Shown here piece by piece: positions 1 through 9,200 of a stretch of DNA of 64,000 bases. Where the stretch lies: positions 62,001 to 126,000 of the forward strand of contig JANQJS010000049.1 of the NCBI GenBank assembly GCA_028281535.1. Reading direction: 5' to 3'. Source of the DNA: Sedimentisphaerales bacterium (GTDB lineage: Bacteria > Planctomycetota > Phycisphaerae > Sedimentisphaerales > SM23-30). The notes under the pieces were generated by a model. The model was not told the origin of the DNA, searched no databases, and saw only the letters and a program-made list of their open reading frames with translations. Both the position numbers and the translations under genes were made by a program. Within the stretch, counting starts at the first letter, position 1, and each line of letters opens with the position of its first letter.

Positions 1-2200
1 GTGTTTTAAGAGGTTTCGTTTCCTTATCGAGGTTCATTGGCCATTGAGAACTGTCATAGACGTTAATAACTCCATCATTTCTGCTGGCCGTGATTATTCT
101 ACGCTCATCTCTGGATGCAATAAGGGCAAATAATTCATTTCTGTGATGTTTTAACTGGCTGATTAATTGCGCTGAATCTAATGAATAGATATTAGTGTAG
201 GTGGATTCAACATCTACCAAGAGATTTTTATTTTCAAAGATAACAATGCCGCGTGAACCTTCATTAGCTATGGCCTTTATTTTATGGACAAGCTTGAATG
301 ACTCGGTTTCAAAAACATATACAAAAGGACTGTCTGTGCTGGCAAGATATTTTCCACTTTGTCCGATAGAAAGCAGAAAAACTCTTGAATCATGAATTTC
401 GCGTACATCTATAATTTTCCATGTGGTTGTATCGAAAGTATATAATTTACCGTCATTTGTTCCTGCGTATAAAAGTGGATCTTTAGGATGGAAACAAATC
501 GCACTAAAATCACGATTTTCTGATTGAAACACAATGGTGCCATCTTCAGCATTCAAGATAGTAATTTTCCAATCGGAAATAGTTGCTACAACTTGTTGTT
601 TTGGATTAAACAACGGGCAGTGTGGCCACGGATCTACTTCAATATCTTTTTGCCAGAGTATTTTTTGGGTACGATAATCCCATAAACTAACTGCGCCTAT
701 CTGACTGACTAAAAAATATTTTTCGTCAGGAGATATCGCAATGCCGCGGATTATGTTGCCCAATGGTGTATGCAAAGACCAGTTTGGGCGATCGCATAAG
801 TGCATCAAATATCCCCACTCCCAACCTCGGAGTGAAGGCTTCGTTTCTTCGAGCATTTTGCGAACCTGGCTGAAATCGTGTGCCTGTATTTTCGCTCTGG
901 CTGCCTGGATAGTAGTACAATAAGCTTGCCGTTCTGATAGCTCTAATGCTTGCTGAGTCGCATCACGCTGGCGCGACGCTTCAATAAAACCTAGAATGGT
1001 TCCAATGATCCCTATCGTAATAGCAACACAAACAATTGAGGCCGTAATCACTATTGCTCGATGACGCTCGATGAATTTTTTAATAAGATAGGAAGTAGAC
1101 TGAGGGCCTGCCAGTATTGGTTTGCCTGAAAGATAACTATTTATATCACCATGCAATTCTGCAACAGATCTATAGCGTTGCGATGTATCTTTATGCATGG
1201 CTTTTAAGGGAATCCATTCCAATTCCTTACGTAAACATCTCAGGAGTGCTTCGGGATTCGTCTGGCGGTTGTCTGCAATTTTTGTTGTCTTGTTTCCGAT
1301 AATACGCAATTGAGAACTTGGTCGAACAGCATGTTCTTCACGAATGATTCTTTTAATTTCATCAAAAGATTTTGATCGAATAAGCTGATCGCTGTATGGT
1401 AATACTCCGATCAATAACTCATATAGTAATACGCCAAGTGAATAGATATCTGAACGAATATCAATTGCATCGGAATTAATATCTAGTTGTTCTGGACTCA
1501 TGTATTCCGGTGTGCCAATAAAATGTCCGCAATTGGTAAAGAAAGTATTTTTTGTCAATGGTTGACTGATCGCCTTGGCAATGCCAAAGTCAATGACTTT
1601 CACTAAGGGCTTATCATCTTTGATGGCGATTAGAATGTTAGAAGGCTTTAAGTCTCTATGTATAATCCCTTTTTCATGTGAGTGCTGAATAGCCTTGCAA
1701 ACATCTATGAATAGTTCAAGTCTTTCTTCAATGGATAGACAGCATTGATCGCAATATTCTGTAATAGGTATACCCGGTACATATTCCATTACAAAGTACG
1801 GATGGCCTTGCGGGGTTGTTCCGGTATCAAACACTTTTGCAACATTCGGATGATCCATGATAGCTAAAGCTTGCTGTTCGGCTTTAAAGCGGGTGATAAC
1901 CGCCTTTGAATCCATTCCTGGCTTTAAAACTTTGAGGGCGACGTTTCTGGAGATAGGGCGTGACTGTGCGGCAAGATAAACAATGCCAAAGCCACCTTCC
2001 CCCAAAGGTTCAATGATGTCGTAACGTTTAAGTTGTGGAGCAATTGCCATTAAGCCTTCTCTATCGATATTTTCTGATGAGCTTTGCAGGGAATGCTGTT
2101 TGTGCAATTCCTGGCTTTCAGAATTGCTGCCTATCGATAGCAAGCGAGCTATTTTATTTCCTGACAAATTGTTAAATGGCTTTTTTTCCATACAGGCCAT
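1..2200 (-). CDS. Ser/Thr protein kinase with C-terminal WD40-like propeller (3' end outside window)
   Basis: Read by translating the minus strand from ATG at 2200; the frame is open to the left edge, so the C-terminus is missing (about 733 codons visible). Kinase motifs appear in order: the glycine loop GEGGFGIVY (about residue 60), HRDLKPSN (about 180), DFGIAK (about 205) and GTPEYMSPEQ. A hydrophobic segment near residues 375-395 is a likely single membrane helix. After it come repeats such as WSLHTPLGNIIRGIAISPDE and SLWDYRTQ, typical of a WD40-type sensor propeller. Kinase inside, propeller outside is the usual planctomycete architecture. A second in-frame ATG lies at 2191. The gene sits 88 bases downstream of a sigma factor gene on the same strand, so the two are probably co-transcribed. 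The substrate is unknown. Confidence 0.9.
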   Translation of the reverse strand, partial: MACMEKKPFNNLSGNKIARLLSIGSNSESQELHKQHSLQSSSENIDREGLMAIAPQLKRYDIIEPLGEGGFGIVYLAAQSRPISRNVALKVLKPGMDSKAVITRFKAEQQALAIMDHPNVAKVFDTGTTPQGHPYFVMEYVPGIPITEYCDQCCLSIEERLELFIDVCKAIQHSHEKGIIHRDLKPSNILIAIKDDKPLVKVIDFGIAKAISQPLTKNTFFTNCGHFIGTPEYMSPEQLDINSDAIDIRSDIYSLGVLLYELLIGVLPYSDQLIRSKSFDEIKRIIREEHAVRPSSQLRIIGNKTTKIADNRQTNPEALLRCLRKELEWIPLKAMHKDTSQRYRSVAELHGDINSYLSGKPILAGPQSTSYLIKKFIERHRAIVITASIVCVAITIGIIGTILGFIEASRQRDATQQALELSERQAYCTTIQAARAKIQAHDFSQVRKMLEETKPSLRGWEWGYLMHLCDRPNWSLHTPLGNIIRGIAISPDEKYFLVSQIGAVSLWDYRTQKILWQKDIEVDPWPHCPLFNPKQQVVATISDWKITILNAEDGTIVFQSENRDFSAICFHPKDPLLYAGTNDGKLYTFDTTTWKIIDVREIHDSRVFLLSIGQSGKYLASTDSPFVYVFETESFKLVHKIKAIANEGSRGIVIFENKNLLVDVESTYTNIYSLDSAQLISQLKHHRNELFALIASRDERRIITASRNDGVINVYDSSQWPMNLDKETKPLKT

Positions 2201-2288
2201 GGGTATTTATGAATCTATTTATGTACTATTTCCAATTAACAGCATCAGTACTCTATATTTACTACAAAATAAATCTGAAATACTTGCC

Positions 2289-3032
2289 TTAATATTTAGA
2301 AAACATGTCCAGCAGTTCAAAAAATTCTTCATCAATATCACTATCGTTTTCCACAAGTTTGGAAAGGTGTCTTTTTAAAGTGTTTCGAAATAAGCGTTTA
2401 ACCGATGCTGTCATGTTTGACGCTTTTGCTTCATCGCTGATGCCAAGTGTGTTGCATAGTTCTGTATACACAGGACTTGGGTTCCCATAAAGAATAGGGT
2501 CAAGGATTTTTGTCTTGAATACTAGCCAGTGTTGCTCCATTGCGTTATTTTTACAAGATTTCTCAACATCACTAAAAACAGAATGCAAGAATTCTGTGGC
2601 CCAGAGGTGCTGAAATGTCTCTTCGGGGGTTAAATTCTTTCTTGGATCAATAATGGCCTGCCCATCCAGTTCGCTCAATGAGACCGTGTCATACCCACCG
2701 GATCTTTTTTGAGCATTTTGATGCTTTGTTTTATTAATGAGATAGTATTTTAGAGAAGTTAATAAAAAATTTCGAAATCGCCCTTTGGCTTGATCCGCTT
2801 TTTGAATCAAATCCTTCTCAAGAATCATATCCTGGATAAAATCTTGTGTAAGATCATTTGTCTCGTCGTGGGTATATCCTTTTTGTCTTATAAACGCATA
2901 AATCGGTTTCGAATATTTTATAAGCAAAGTACTTAAGATTTCGTTTCTTAAAGATGGATCGGCTGTTTTAAGATCGATGATTTGTGTCCATTTGGTGGTT
3001 GTAATGCGATCATGGTTATCATTTGATACCAT
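2289..3032 (-). CDS. ECF-type RNA polymerase sigma factor (planctomycete type)
   Basis: A 247-residue protein with the two-region layout of an extracytoplasmic-function sigma factor. Region 2 covers about residues 25-100 (acidic DETNDLTQDF stretch, then GRFRNFLLTSLKYYL). Region 4-like helices lie near 170-225 (TASVKRLFRNTLKRHL). A GGGAGG ribosome-binding site lies 8 bases before the ATG at 3032. It is followed on the same strand by the WD-repeat kinase gene, a pairing known in Planctomycetota where the kinase is thought to control the sigma factor. About 40 acidic residues at the C-terminus extend past region 4. The family call is fairly sure; the regulon cannot be read from the window. Confidence 0.8.
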   Translation of the reverse strand: MVSNDNHDRITTTKWTQIIDLKTADPSLRNEILSTLLIKYSKPIYAFIRQKGYTHDETNDLTQDFIQDMILEKDLIQKADQAKGRFRNFLLTSLKYYLINKTKHQNAQKRSGGYDTVSLSELDGQAIIDPRKNLTPEETFQHLWATEFLHSVFSDVEKSCKNNAMEQHWLVFKTKILDPILYGNPSPVYTELCNTLGISDEAKASNMTASVKRLFRNTLKRHLSKLVENDSDIDEEFFELLDMFSKY

Positions 3033-3407
3033 TATTCTGGCCTCCCGCTGTATTCATTTACTTGTTATTACCTAGATCAGGTGTTCTCAAGATTTAAGAC
3101 TTGTTAGCAATAGCTTAAGCTTGACAAACATAAATAATAATTCACATACTGATTTGAATGTGTTATCAGCTGATTAAATTTTTACAAAAAACAGCAACCG
3201 CCTAACCTGCTCTTAATTATACAATTACAGGAGTTGTCGGGCAAGCCTATAATCTGATTGTAAAAATGATTTATTTTCAAAGTAAGAATACAAAAAAAAA
3301 ATTGTAGTAAATGGTGAAAGAAGCAGAATAGAAAACAAATCATTTCTAATATTATCTGACTTCTAGAAAAATAACAATACTCATTTATCAGGGAAGGACT
3401 AAGGAAA
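3033..3407. other. Divergent intergenic region, 375 bp
   Basis: AT-rich spacer between the divergent sigma factor and PEP-CTERM genes. It must hold both promoters, but no convincing -35/-10 pair or operator stands out. The stretch CAGGGAAGGACTAAGG just before 3408 supplies the plus-strand ribosome-binding site. Confidence 0.5.
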
Positions 3408-4055
3408 ATGAGAAACCACATTATTATACTAATTATTGCATGTCTTTTGTTGTCCATTTGTCGTGTTTCAACTGCAAGTCTGGCTATTACGGAAATTATG
3501 TTTTCCACCCATTATCCTGACAGCAATCCGGATCAGTATTGGTGGGAATTAACCAATCTTGGGTCAGATGTGATAAACCTAAATGGTTATTCGTGGGATG
3601 ATTCCAGTGCTCAACCGGGGGAATTTATTTTTCCAAATATGAATATTGTTCCTAGCGAATCAATCATTATACTTCAGCATTCAGCAACCGTTTCGGATTT
3701 CGAATCTGTATGGGGATTAGCTCCTGGTTCTATTCAGATACTTGTTCCCTTAGACTTTGGTGTGTCTGCATTTCCAGGTTTTTCAATCAATGACACAATC
3801 AATATCTTTTCGCCATCGCCTGATAACAATTTAGTTGATTCTAAATCGGGAATACCCGGTAATACGACGCAGGGCATATCAATCGAATATCTACCCGGTC
3901 TGTCGATAAGATCGAGCGTGCCAGGTGAAAATGGAGCTTACATTGCCCCGGGGATCACACCTGATGAAGTCGGTTCACCGGGTGTGGTACCAGAACCTTG
4001 TTCTATTACCTTATTAGGATTGGGCGGCTTAACGTTCATCAGAAAACGTCAATAG
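3408..4055 (+). CDS. Secreted lamin-tail-domain protein with PEP-CTERM sorting signal
   Basis: 215 residues. An N-terminal signal peptide (about 1-24) precedes a lamin tail domain-like region: LAITEIMFS, then WWELTNLGSDVINLNGYSWDD, matching the usual start of bacterial LTD domains. The extreme C-terminus is a PEP-CTERM signal: VPEP, a short hydrophobic stretch (ITLLGLGGLTFI) and a basic RKRQ tail. Such proteins are exported by Sec, then processed by an exosortase and placed on the surface or in the EPS matrix. An exosortase gene is present in this window at 56287. The protein carries no catalytic motif and is probably structural or adhesive. Confidence 0.85.
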   Translation: MRNHIIILIIACLLLSICRVSTASLAITEIMFSTHYPDSNPDQYWWELTNLGSDVINLNGYSWDDSSAQPGEFIFPNMNIVPSESIIILQHSATVSDFESVWGLAPGSIQILVPLDFGVSAFPGFSINDTINIFSPSPDNNLVDSKSGIPGNTTQGISIEYLPGLSIRSSVPGENGAYIAPGITPDEVGSPGVVPEPCSITLLGLGGLTFIRKRQ

Positions 4056-4132
4056 TAATGTAATTCAATGGCACATTTTGATAAATCTTCAACTAAAATT
4101 TTGACAAGACATTAGTGTCAAGGAGGCACAAA

Positions 4133-5956
4133 ATGAAAAAAACTGGAATAATTTTTTTGTTTACGGTCATCATTATCAACAATATATTATGGGCACAGCC
4201 ATCAGTTATTCAGGGGCCTTTAACTTATCCTGCAAATGATCATACCTATTATTTGTTAGATGCCAGTTCATGGACAGATGCTGAAGCTGCGGCTGTAAGT
4301 TTGGGGGGGCATCTTGTTACAATAAATGATCAAGATGAAAATAATTGGGTCTGGAAAATGTTTTATCCTGGACACCCCAATGATCCCAATGATCCGGACC
4401 CGCATTTGTGGATTGGACTAAACGACATTGATTCCGAAGGAACTTTTGAATGGACCAACGGTGATCCTGTTACCTTTACCAACTGGGACAACAATCAACC
4501 AAGTAACTCCGGTGGTATTGAAGATTATGTTGGTATGTGGGAAGTACCGCCGCCGGATGCATCCGGCATTGCTGGAAAGTGGAACGATTTTGATAACTTA
4601 CCCCCGGTAAGCAGTCGTATCGGATACGGTGTTGTAGAAATTATTGAGCCAGAAATGGGATCATGGATATTCATGCCCTCAATGAACACAGAGCGGCAGG
4701 CACATAATGCCGTATTGGGGCAGGATGGTTACATTTATGCTGTAGGAGGAAGGGATAGTAGCAATATTGTTTTGCCTTCAGTTGAACGCTATGATAGAAG
4801 TACGCGACAATGGACGGCTGTTGCTTCAATGAATAGCCCTCGGTGGTTACATGAAGTTATCGAATGTAATGGTTTTATTTATGCTATTGGCGGAAGAACT
4901 CAGGCAAGCATTTTATCTACAATGGATGTCTATGATCCGCAATTAGATAGTTGGAATATCTCTCCCTATACATTAAACATCCCTAGAATTCATTTTGCGG
5001 TTACAAAAGATCATAGCGATAAAATATATGCTATTGGCGGAATAGATATTAATGGTGTTATCATTGATTCTGTTGAAGTTTTTGATCCTGCAAATCCGGC
5101 TTTGGGCTGGCAAATTCTTGGACACAATTTGAATGAAACGAGAGGTTATTTAGGGAGTGGCACCGATACGCTGGGGCGAATTTACGCTATTGCTGGGGCT
5201 ACATCAACTATTTCCAACAGTGAAACAGTGACTGTAGAACGATTTGACCCAGAAAATCCTTCTGCAGGTTGGACCTATGGTCCAAGCCTTAATCAAGACC
5301 GTCAAGTTGGAGCCTATGCAACAGATTGTAAGGGAACAATATATGTGTTGGGCGGATGGGCTGGTGGATCTGGTCCTCATTTAACTACTGTTGAAGTTTA
5401 TGATCATGCGACGGATAGTTGGGTTTTACATTCAAATATGAACCGAGCGATTAATCATTTTGCAGCCGCATTCGACATGCAAGGGAATTTATATGCCATT
5501 GGGGGTGAACACTTTAATACACAGGAAGAAGTAGAAGCTATTAAAGCATATAAGCCGCTATCTATTAATGCACCAAACGGCTTGGAATCTTTGCTTGTAG
5601 GAGAAAATTTGTCCATTTTATGGGAGGGAATTGAATGCATTGATACTGTTGCAATAGATTATTCTGATGATTGTGGTGTAACTTGGCAGGCAATCGATCC
5701 AAATACAGAAAATGATGGTAATTATGTGTGGGTTCCTTCTCAAATAAATTCTGACCAGTGTATTATCCGTGTTTGTGATATTTCTCAACCGGCTGTTTGC
5801 GATGCAAGCAATCAGTTATTTACAATATTTGAATGCCAGGAAACATTAACTGCGGATATTGACGGCAATTGCTTTGTTGATATAACCGATTTTAGTCTGT
5901 TTGTTTTACAATGGCTTTTAGGAGGAAATCCATTTGATCCGGGTTGGATACCTTAG
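4133..5956 (+). CDS. Secreted C-type lectin / Kelch-repeat protein with dockerin-like C-terminus
   Basis: Start placed at ATG 4133, seven bases after AAGGAGG (4120-4126); an in-frame GTG at 4115 lies upstream of that site and is unlikely. A signal peptide covers about 1-24. Residues about 30-175 form a C-type lectin-like domain (SWTDAEAAAVSLGGHLVTI, LWIGLNDIDSEGTFEWTNG, GKWNDF). Residues about 180-470 carry six Kelch-type blades with repeated IYAIGG and VEVYDP motifs. A short Ig-like stretch follows, and the last 40 residues are one dockerin-like repeat (ADIDGNCFVDITDFSLFVLQWL). Likely an extracellular glycan-binding or adhesion protein. It may share a transcript with the PEP-CTERM gene upstream (77 base gap). 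Confidence 0.85.
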   Translation: MKKTGIIFLFTVIIINNILWAQPSVIQGPLTYPANDHTYYLLDASSWTDAEAAAVSLGGHLVTINDQDENNWVWKMFYPGHPNDPNDPDPHLWIGLNDIDSEGTFEWTNGDPVTFTNWDNNQPSNSGGIEDYVGMWEVPPPDASGIAGKWNDFDNLPPVSSRIGYGVVEIIEPEMGSWIFMPSMNTERQAHNAVLGQDGYIYAVGGRDSSNIVLPSVERYDRSTRQWTAVASMNSPRWLHEVIECNGFIYAIGGRTQASILSTMDVYDPQLDSWNISPYTLNIPRIHFAVTKDHSDKIYAIGGIDINGVIIDSVEVFDPANPALGWQILGHNLNETRGYLGSGTDTLGRIYAIAGATSTISNSETVTVERFDPENPSAGWTYGPSLNQDRQVGAYATDCKGTIYVLGGWAGGSGPHLTTVEVYDHATDSWVLHSNMNRAINHFAAAFDMQGNLYAIGGEHFNTQEEVEAIKAYKPLSINAPNGLESLLVGENLSILWEGIECIDTVAIDYSDDCGVTWQAIDPNTENDGNYVWVPSQINSDQCIIRVCDISQPAVCDASNQLFTIFECQETLTADIDGNCFVDITDFSLFVLQWLLGGNPFDPGWIP

Positions 5957-5968
5957 TTACTAATTAAT

Positions 5969-6004
5969 CGCCCTCAGGCACAAATATTTTGATGTCTGAG
6001 GGCG
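5969..6004 (+). terminator. Hairpin after lectin/Kelch gene (possible terminator)
   Basis: Nine-base arms CGCCCTCAG and CTGAGGGCG enclose an 18-base AT-rich loop, 13 bases after the stop codon. There is an A run but no T run after the stem on the plus strand, so it is not a textbook intrinsic terminator. It may instead be a 3'-end stabiliser. Confidence 0.45.
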
Positions 6005-6058
6005 AAAAAACGAACAATCTGAATAATTAAGGAAAAATTCACTCTTCGACTAGATTTT

Positions 6059-6081
6059 TTATGCATACTAGCTATGCATAA
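6059..6081. promoter_or_regulatory. Perfect 9-bp inverted repeat, candidate operator
   Basis: TTATGCATA, a five-base spacer CTAGC, then TATGCATAA: a 23-base palindrome with no mismatch in the arms. It lies about 180 bases upstream of the 1906-residue protein gene. The size and symmetry suit a dimeric regulator. The binding factor is unknown. Confidence 0.4.
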
Positions 6082-6261
6082 GAACCTGAGTTGGCTATAG
6101 TTTGCGTCTATTCAAACTATTAAGAGAAATCATAGGTTTATATTAAAATAAACTTGAATCTAGTTGTATTTGTGTTTAAATAAAATTGTCTTTCAGTTGG
6201 GTAAAGGGTTTTCGTGTTTCGCGTCAAGAAAATACTACCTATGTAGTGAAGGAGAAAAGGG

Positions 6262-9200
6262 ATGGGTAAAAATAATATTGCGAAATACTCCATATTAAAA
6301 AAAAATCTTATTATATTTATACTATTATTAAATTATGACTATCTCCAAGCTGATGAAACAATCGGCTTGGAAGGAAAAGCTTGGCCACCATTCATAATAA
6401 ATCAAGTATATACTCCTTGGTGTGATGAGGCTATTCATCTTTTTGGTGGTACAATGTGTAAATCCAGTGCACATGATTTAGATAATAATGGGCAATGGGA
6501 CATAGCAGAGCCACTTTTATTAAATCACCGAGCTCTAGCAGGGGCATTTCAAATAGGCACATCAAATTTGTGGACAATTGATACTATAAGACAGTGCTTT
6601 CGAGTACCCTATACTGGGAGCTATAGAGGTCGACTAACTTTCACATTAAACCAAAAAGCTATAGCTGTAGGTGCAACATTTTATGGTGAGTCAAGAAGTG
6701 ATTTCGATATCGTTCTAAGGGCAGGACTTTATGATGATGGCACCTTAATTGGTGGCTTAGGCACAGAATCTCTTTACACATCACCTCCCTGGGATTTTTG
6801 GGAGCAAAGCATGCATGCAACAATCGATTTGTTTCTTGCCTTATATCCACAAGGAATATGGATTGAGGCAGGCACTGTTGTTTTAGATTATGCTGAAGAC
6901 GTACTTAGTTCAGGAGAAGTAGATGATGCAAGAATAAATAATCGATTATATAATTTTGACTTTTTAGTTGATTTAGAATCGGGTGTTGATTATGAGTGGC
7001 TAATTCAAATTGATTCCACATGTTTTGCACAAAGCTTCACTCTATTGGGCAATCAAATATCTCTAATTAACACAGTTGTACAAGTTGATAATGTACAAAT
7101 ATCACCTAATTATCCCGAACTTGTTGTTACTGAAACATCTAATACACAAAATGACAACCAAATAGAATTTGGAAATATCCCAGCAGGAGTACAATCAACA
7201 GAAACTTTCACCGTAACCAACAATGGAGGAACAAACCTTCTAATAGGAAGTTGGGTATCTAGTAATGGTGCTTTCACCCTCTTGCCAAATAATCCATATG
7301 GAGTAGGAGGAGATGTAACACTTGCTCCAGGTGAATCAATGGACGTAGACATTACATTTTCACCACAATCAGAAATTAATTATAGTGGTCAAATTGGGAT
7401 AAGTAGTAATGATCCTATTAATCCCAATTATTATTTACAGATTTCTGGCACAGGTGTTGCCAGTCGTACAGCAATTAATGTCACTGCCACACCACCCACC
7501 ACTAATATAAACACACCTGTAACTATTTCGGTAACCGTATATGATGATTTTGGTAGTTTAGTTGGGGCCGGTTCTCAGGTTGATTTTGTAACAACAGATT
7601 CTGGTCAATGGTCTAATTACGATAGTTTATCCACTTTTGGTGTTTATGGACTGACTAATAGTCAAGGAGTTGCTTCGGTGACTTGGACGCCTAATGATAT
7701 TGGTATAGATGCTATTACGGCAACCTCTGAGTTTGGTGAATCAGGAAATACTTCGGTTAATGTAGCTGTAGAGACGCTAAATTTTACAACAGAGCTTAAT
7801 AAAATCAGTGGAGATGAATCGTCTTCTTTTTATCTTTTCAGGGCAACAATAACAGATCAAAACAGTCAACCCATTGCCTTTGAAAATGTAAGTTTTCAAA
7901 CAACCAAAGGCACTCTTCAAAATACTGACACCAGTACAAATGCAGCCGGTGAATGTGAAACTAATATTACAACAACCGAGTCAGGTCCTGTAATTATCAC
8001 TGTCACAATTTTTGGTCAAGCCCACTCGACTTCTGGTGTATTCCAGGTAGGTGCTATACCAAGTTTCCCTGCTGGGAGAATTTTGCCAGTCGGTATTACA
8101 ATAAATAGCTTGGATTTAAGTTCCGATGGAACAAAACTAGCCTTGGGGGGAAATACCAGTGTGGCTTCTGTAAATATAAACACCGAAGTCATACAATCCG
8201 GTAACTTTGGAGAAATCAACAACGGCATCCTTGCCGTCGCTTCTAATGATAATGGTAACATGATTGGTTTGGGAATAAGTTTCAGGCAAAGAGGAATTGT
8301 AACTGTTGGTGGATCATTAACCGGAACATTTCCAATAACTAATAGCTCGGAAGGAATTGGCGATGGTTCCGCAGCCGCATGGTTAGGTAGTAAATTAATA
8401 TTGGGCCATCAGATTACAAGTACTAAACCTAATCAATTCAGTCTTTATGATACTAATGCTTCCTTGCTTTCAAAGACATATTTTACCACAGATGATGTAG
8501 AAGATATTCGACGAATTGTTGTACATCCAGTTTCGTCATCACAGTTCGCCGCCATCAGTGAAGGTCCTGACAGTAGCAATCATAATTATATATATTATGG
8601 ATCATTAAGTGGTAATACAATATCATCTATAAATTACTTTCTTACCCCTTTTGAAAACCGTGGTTTAGCTTGGTCTGCAGATGGATCTCAATTGGCAGTG
8701 GGTAGTGGTCCGAATACCGCACAAATAGCTGTCTATAATACTAGTGCACTAGGAAGTGGAACGCCATCGGCAACAATTGTTTCTATACTTGGCGATGCCG
8801 AACATATAGCTTTTTCAGATGATGGTACATATATGGCGTATGCCGGAGATGGAAGTGATGATATTTACATTCACAATGCATCAAATTGGAGTGCGATCTA
8901 TCATATAATCTCAAATCAAGGGTGCAAAGGGTTAGAGTGGATACCAGGAACTCATACATTAATCACAGGGGGCGGTCAACAAATTCAATATATAAATCTC
9001 GATGATACACAGTTGCCTAATGTTTCAATTACATCTCCTTCAAATGGCCATCAAACCCAGGATAGCACGATTAATATTATTGGGCAAATCACAGACTCTA
9101 ATGGAATAGATTCTGCACGATTACGTAACAATGCTGGTGTTTGGGAAGACCTTACACTCGATGGCTCGGGGAATTTCAATCATGTTGTTTCTCTTGTTCT

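Larger units (their letters stand above)
5957..6261. other. Intergenic region with hairpin and perfect 23-bp palindrome
   Basis: 305 bases between two secreted-protein genes. It holds a stable hairpin at 5969-6004 and a perfect inverted repeat at 6059-6081, both listed separately. The rest is AT-rich with no gene. GAAGGAGAAAAGGG before 6262 is the next gene's ribosome-binding site. Confidence 0.6.

Noticed and set aside
3182-3508. 108-codon minus frame with hydrophobic stretches
   Set aside because: It overlaps the start and signal peptide of the PEP-CTERM gene on the other strand; hydrophobicity comes from AT-rich DNA.
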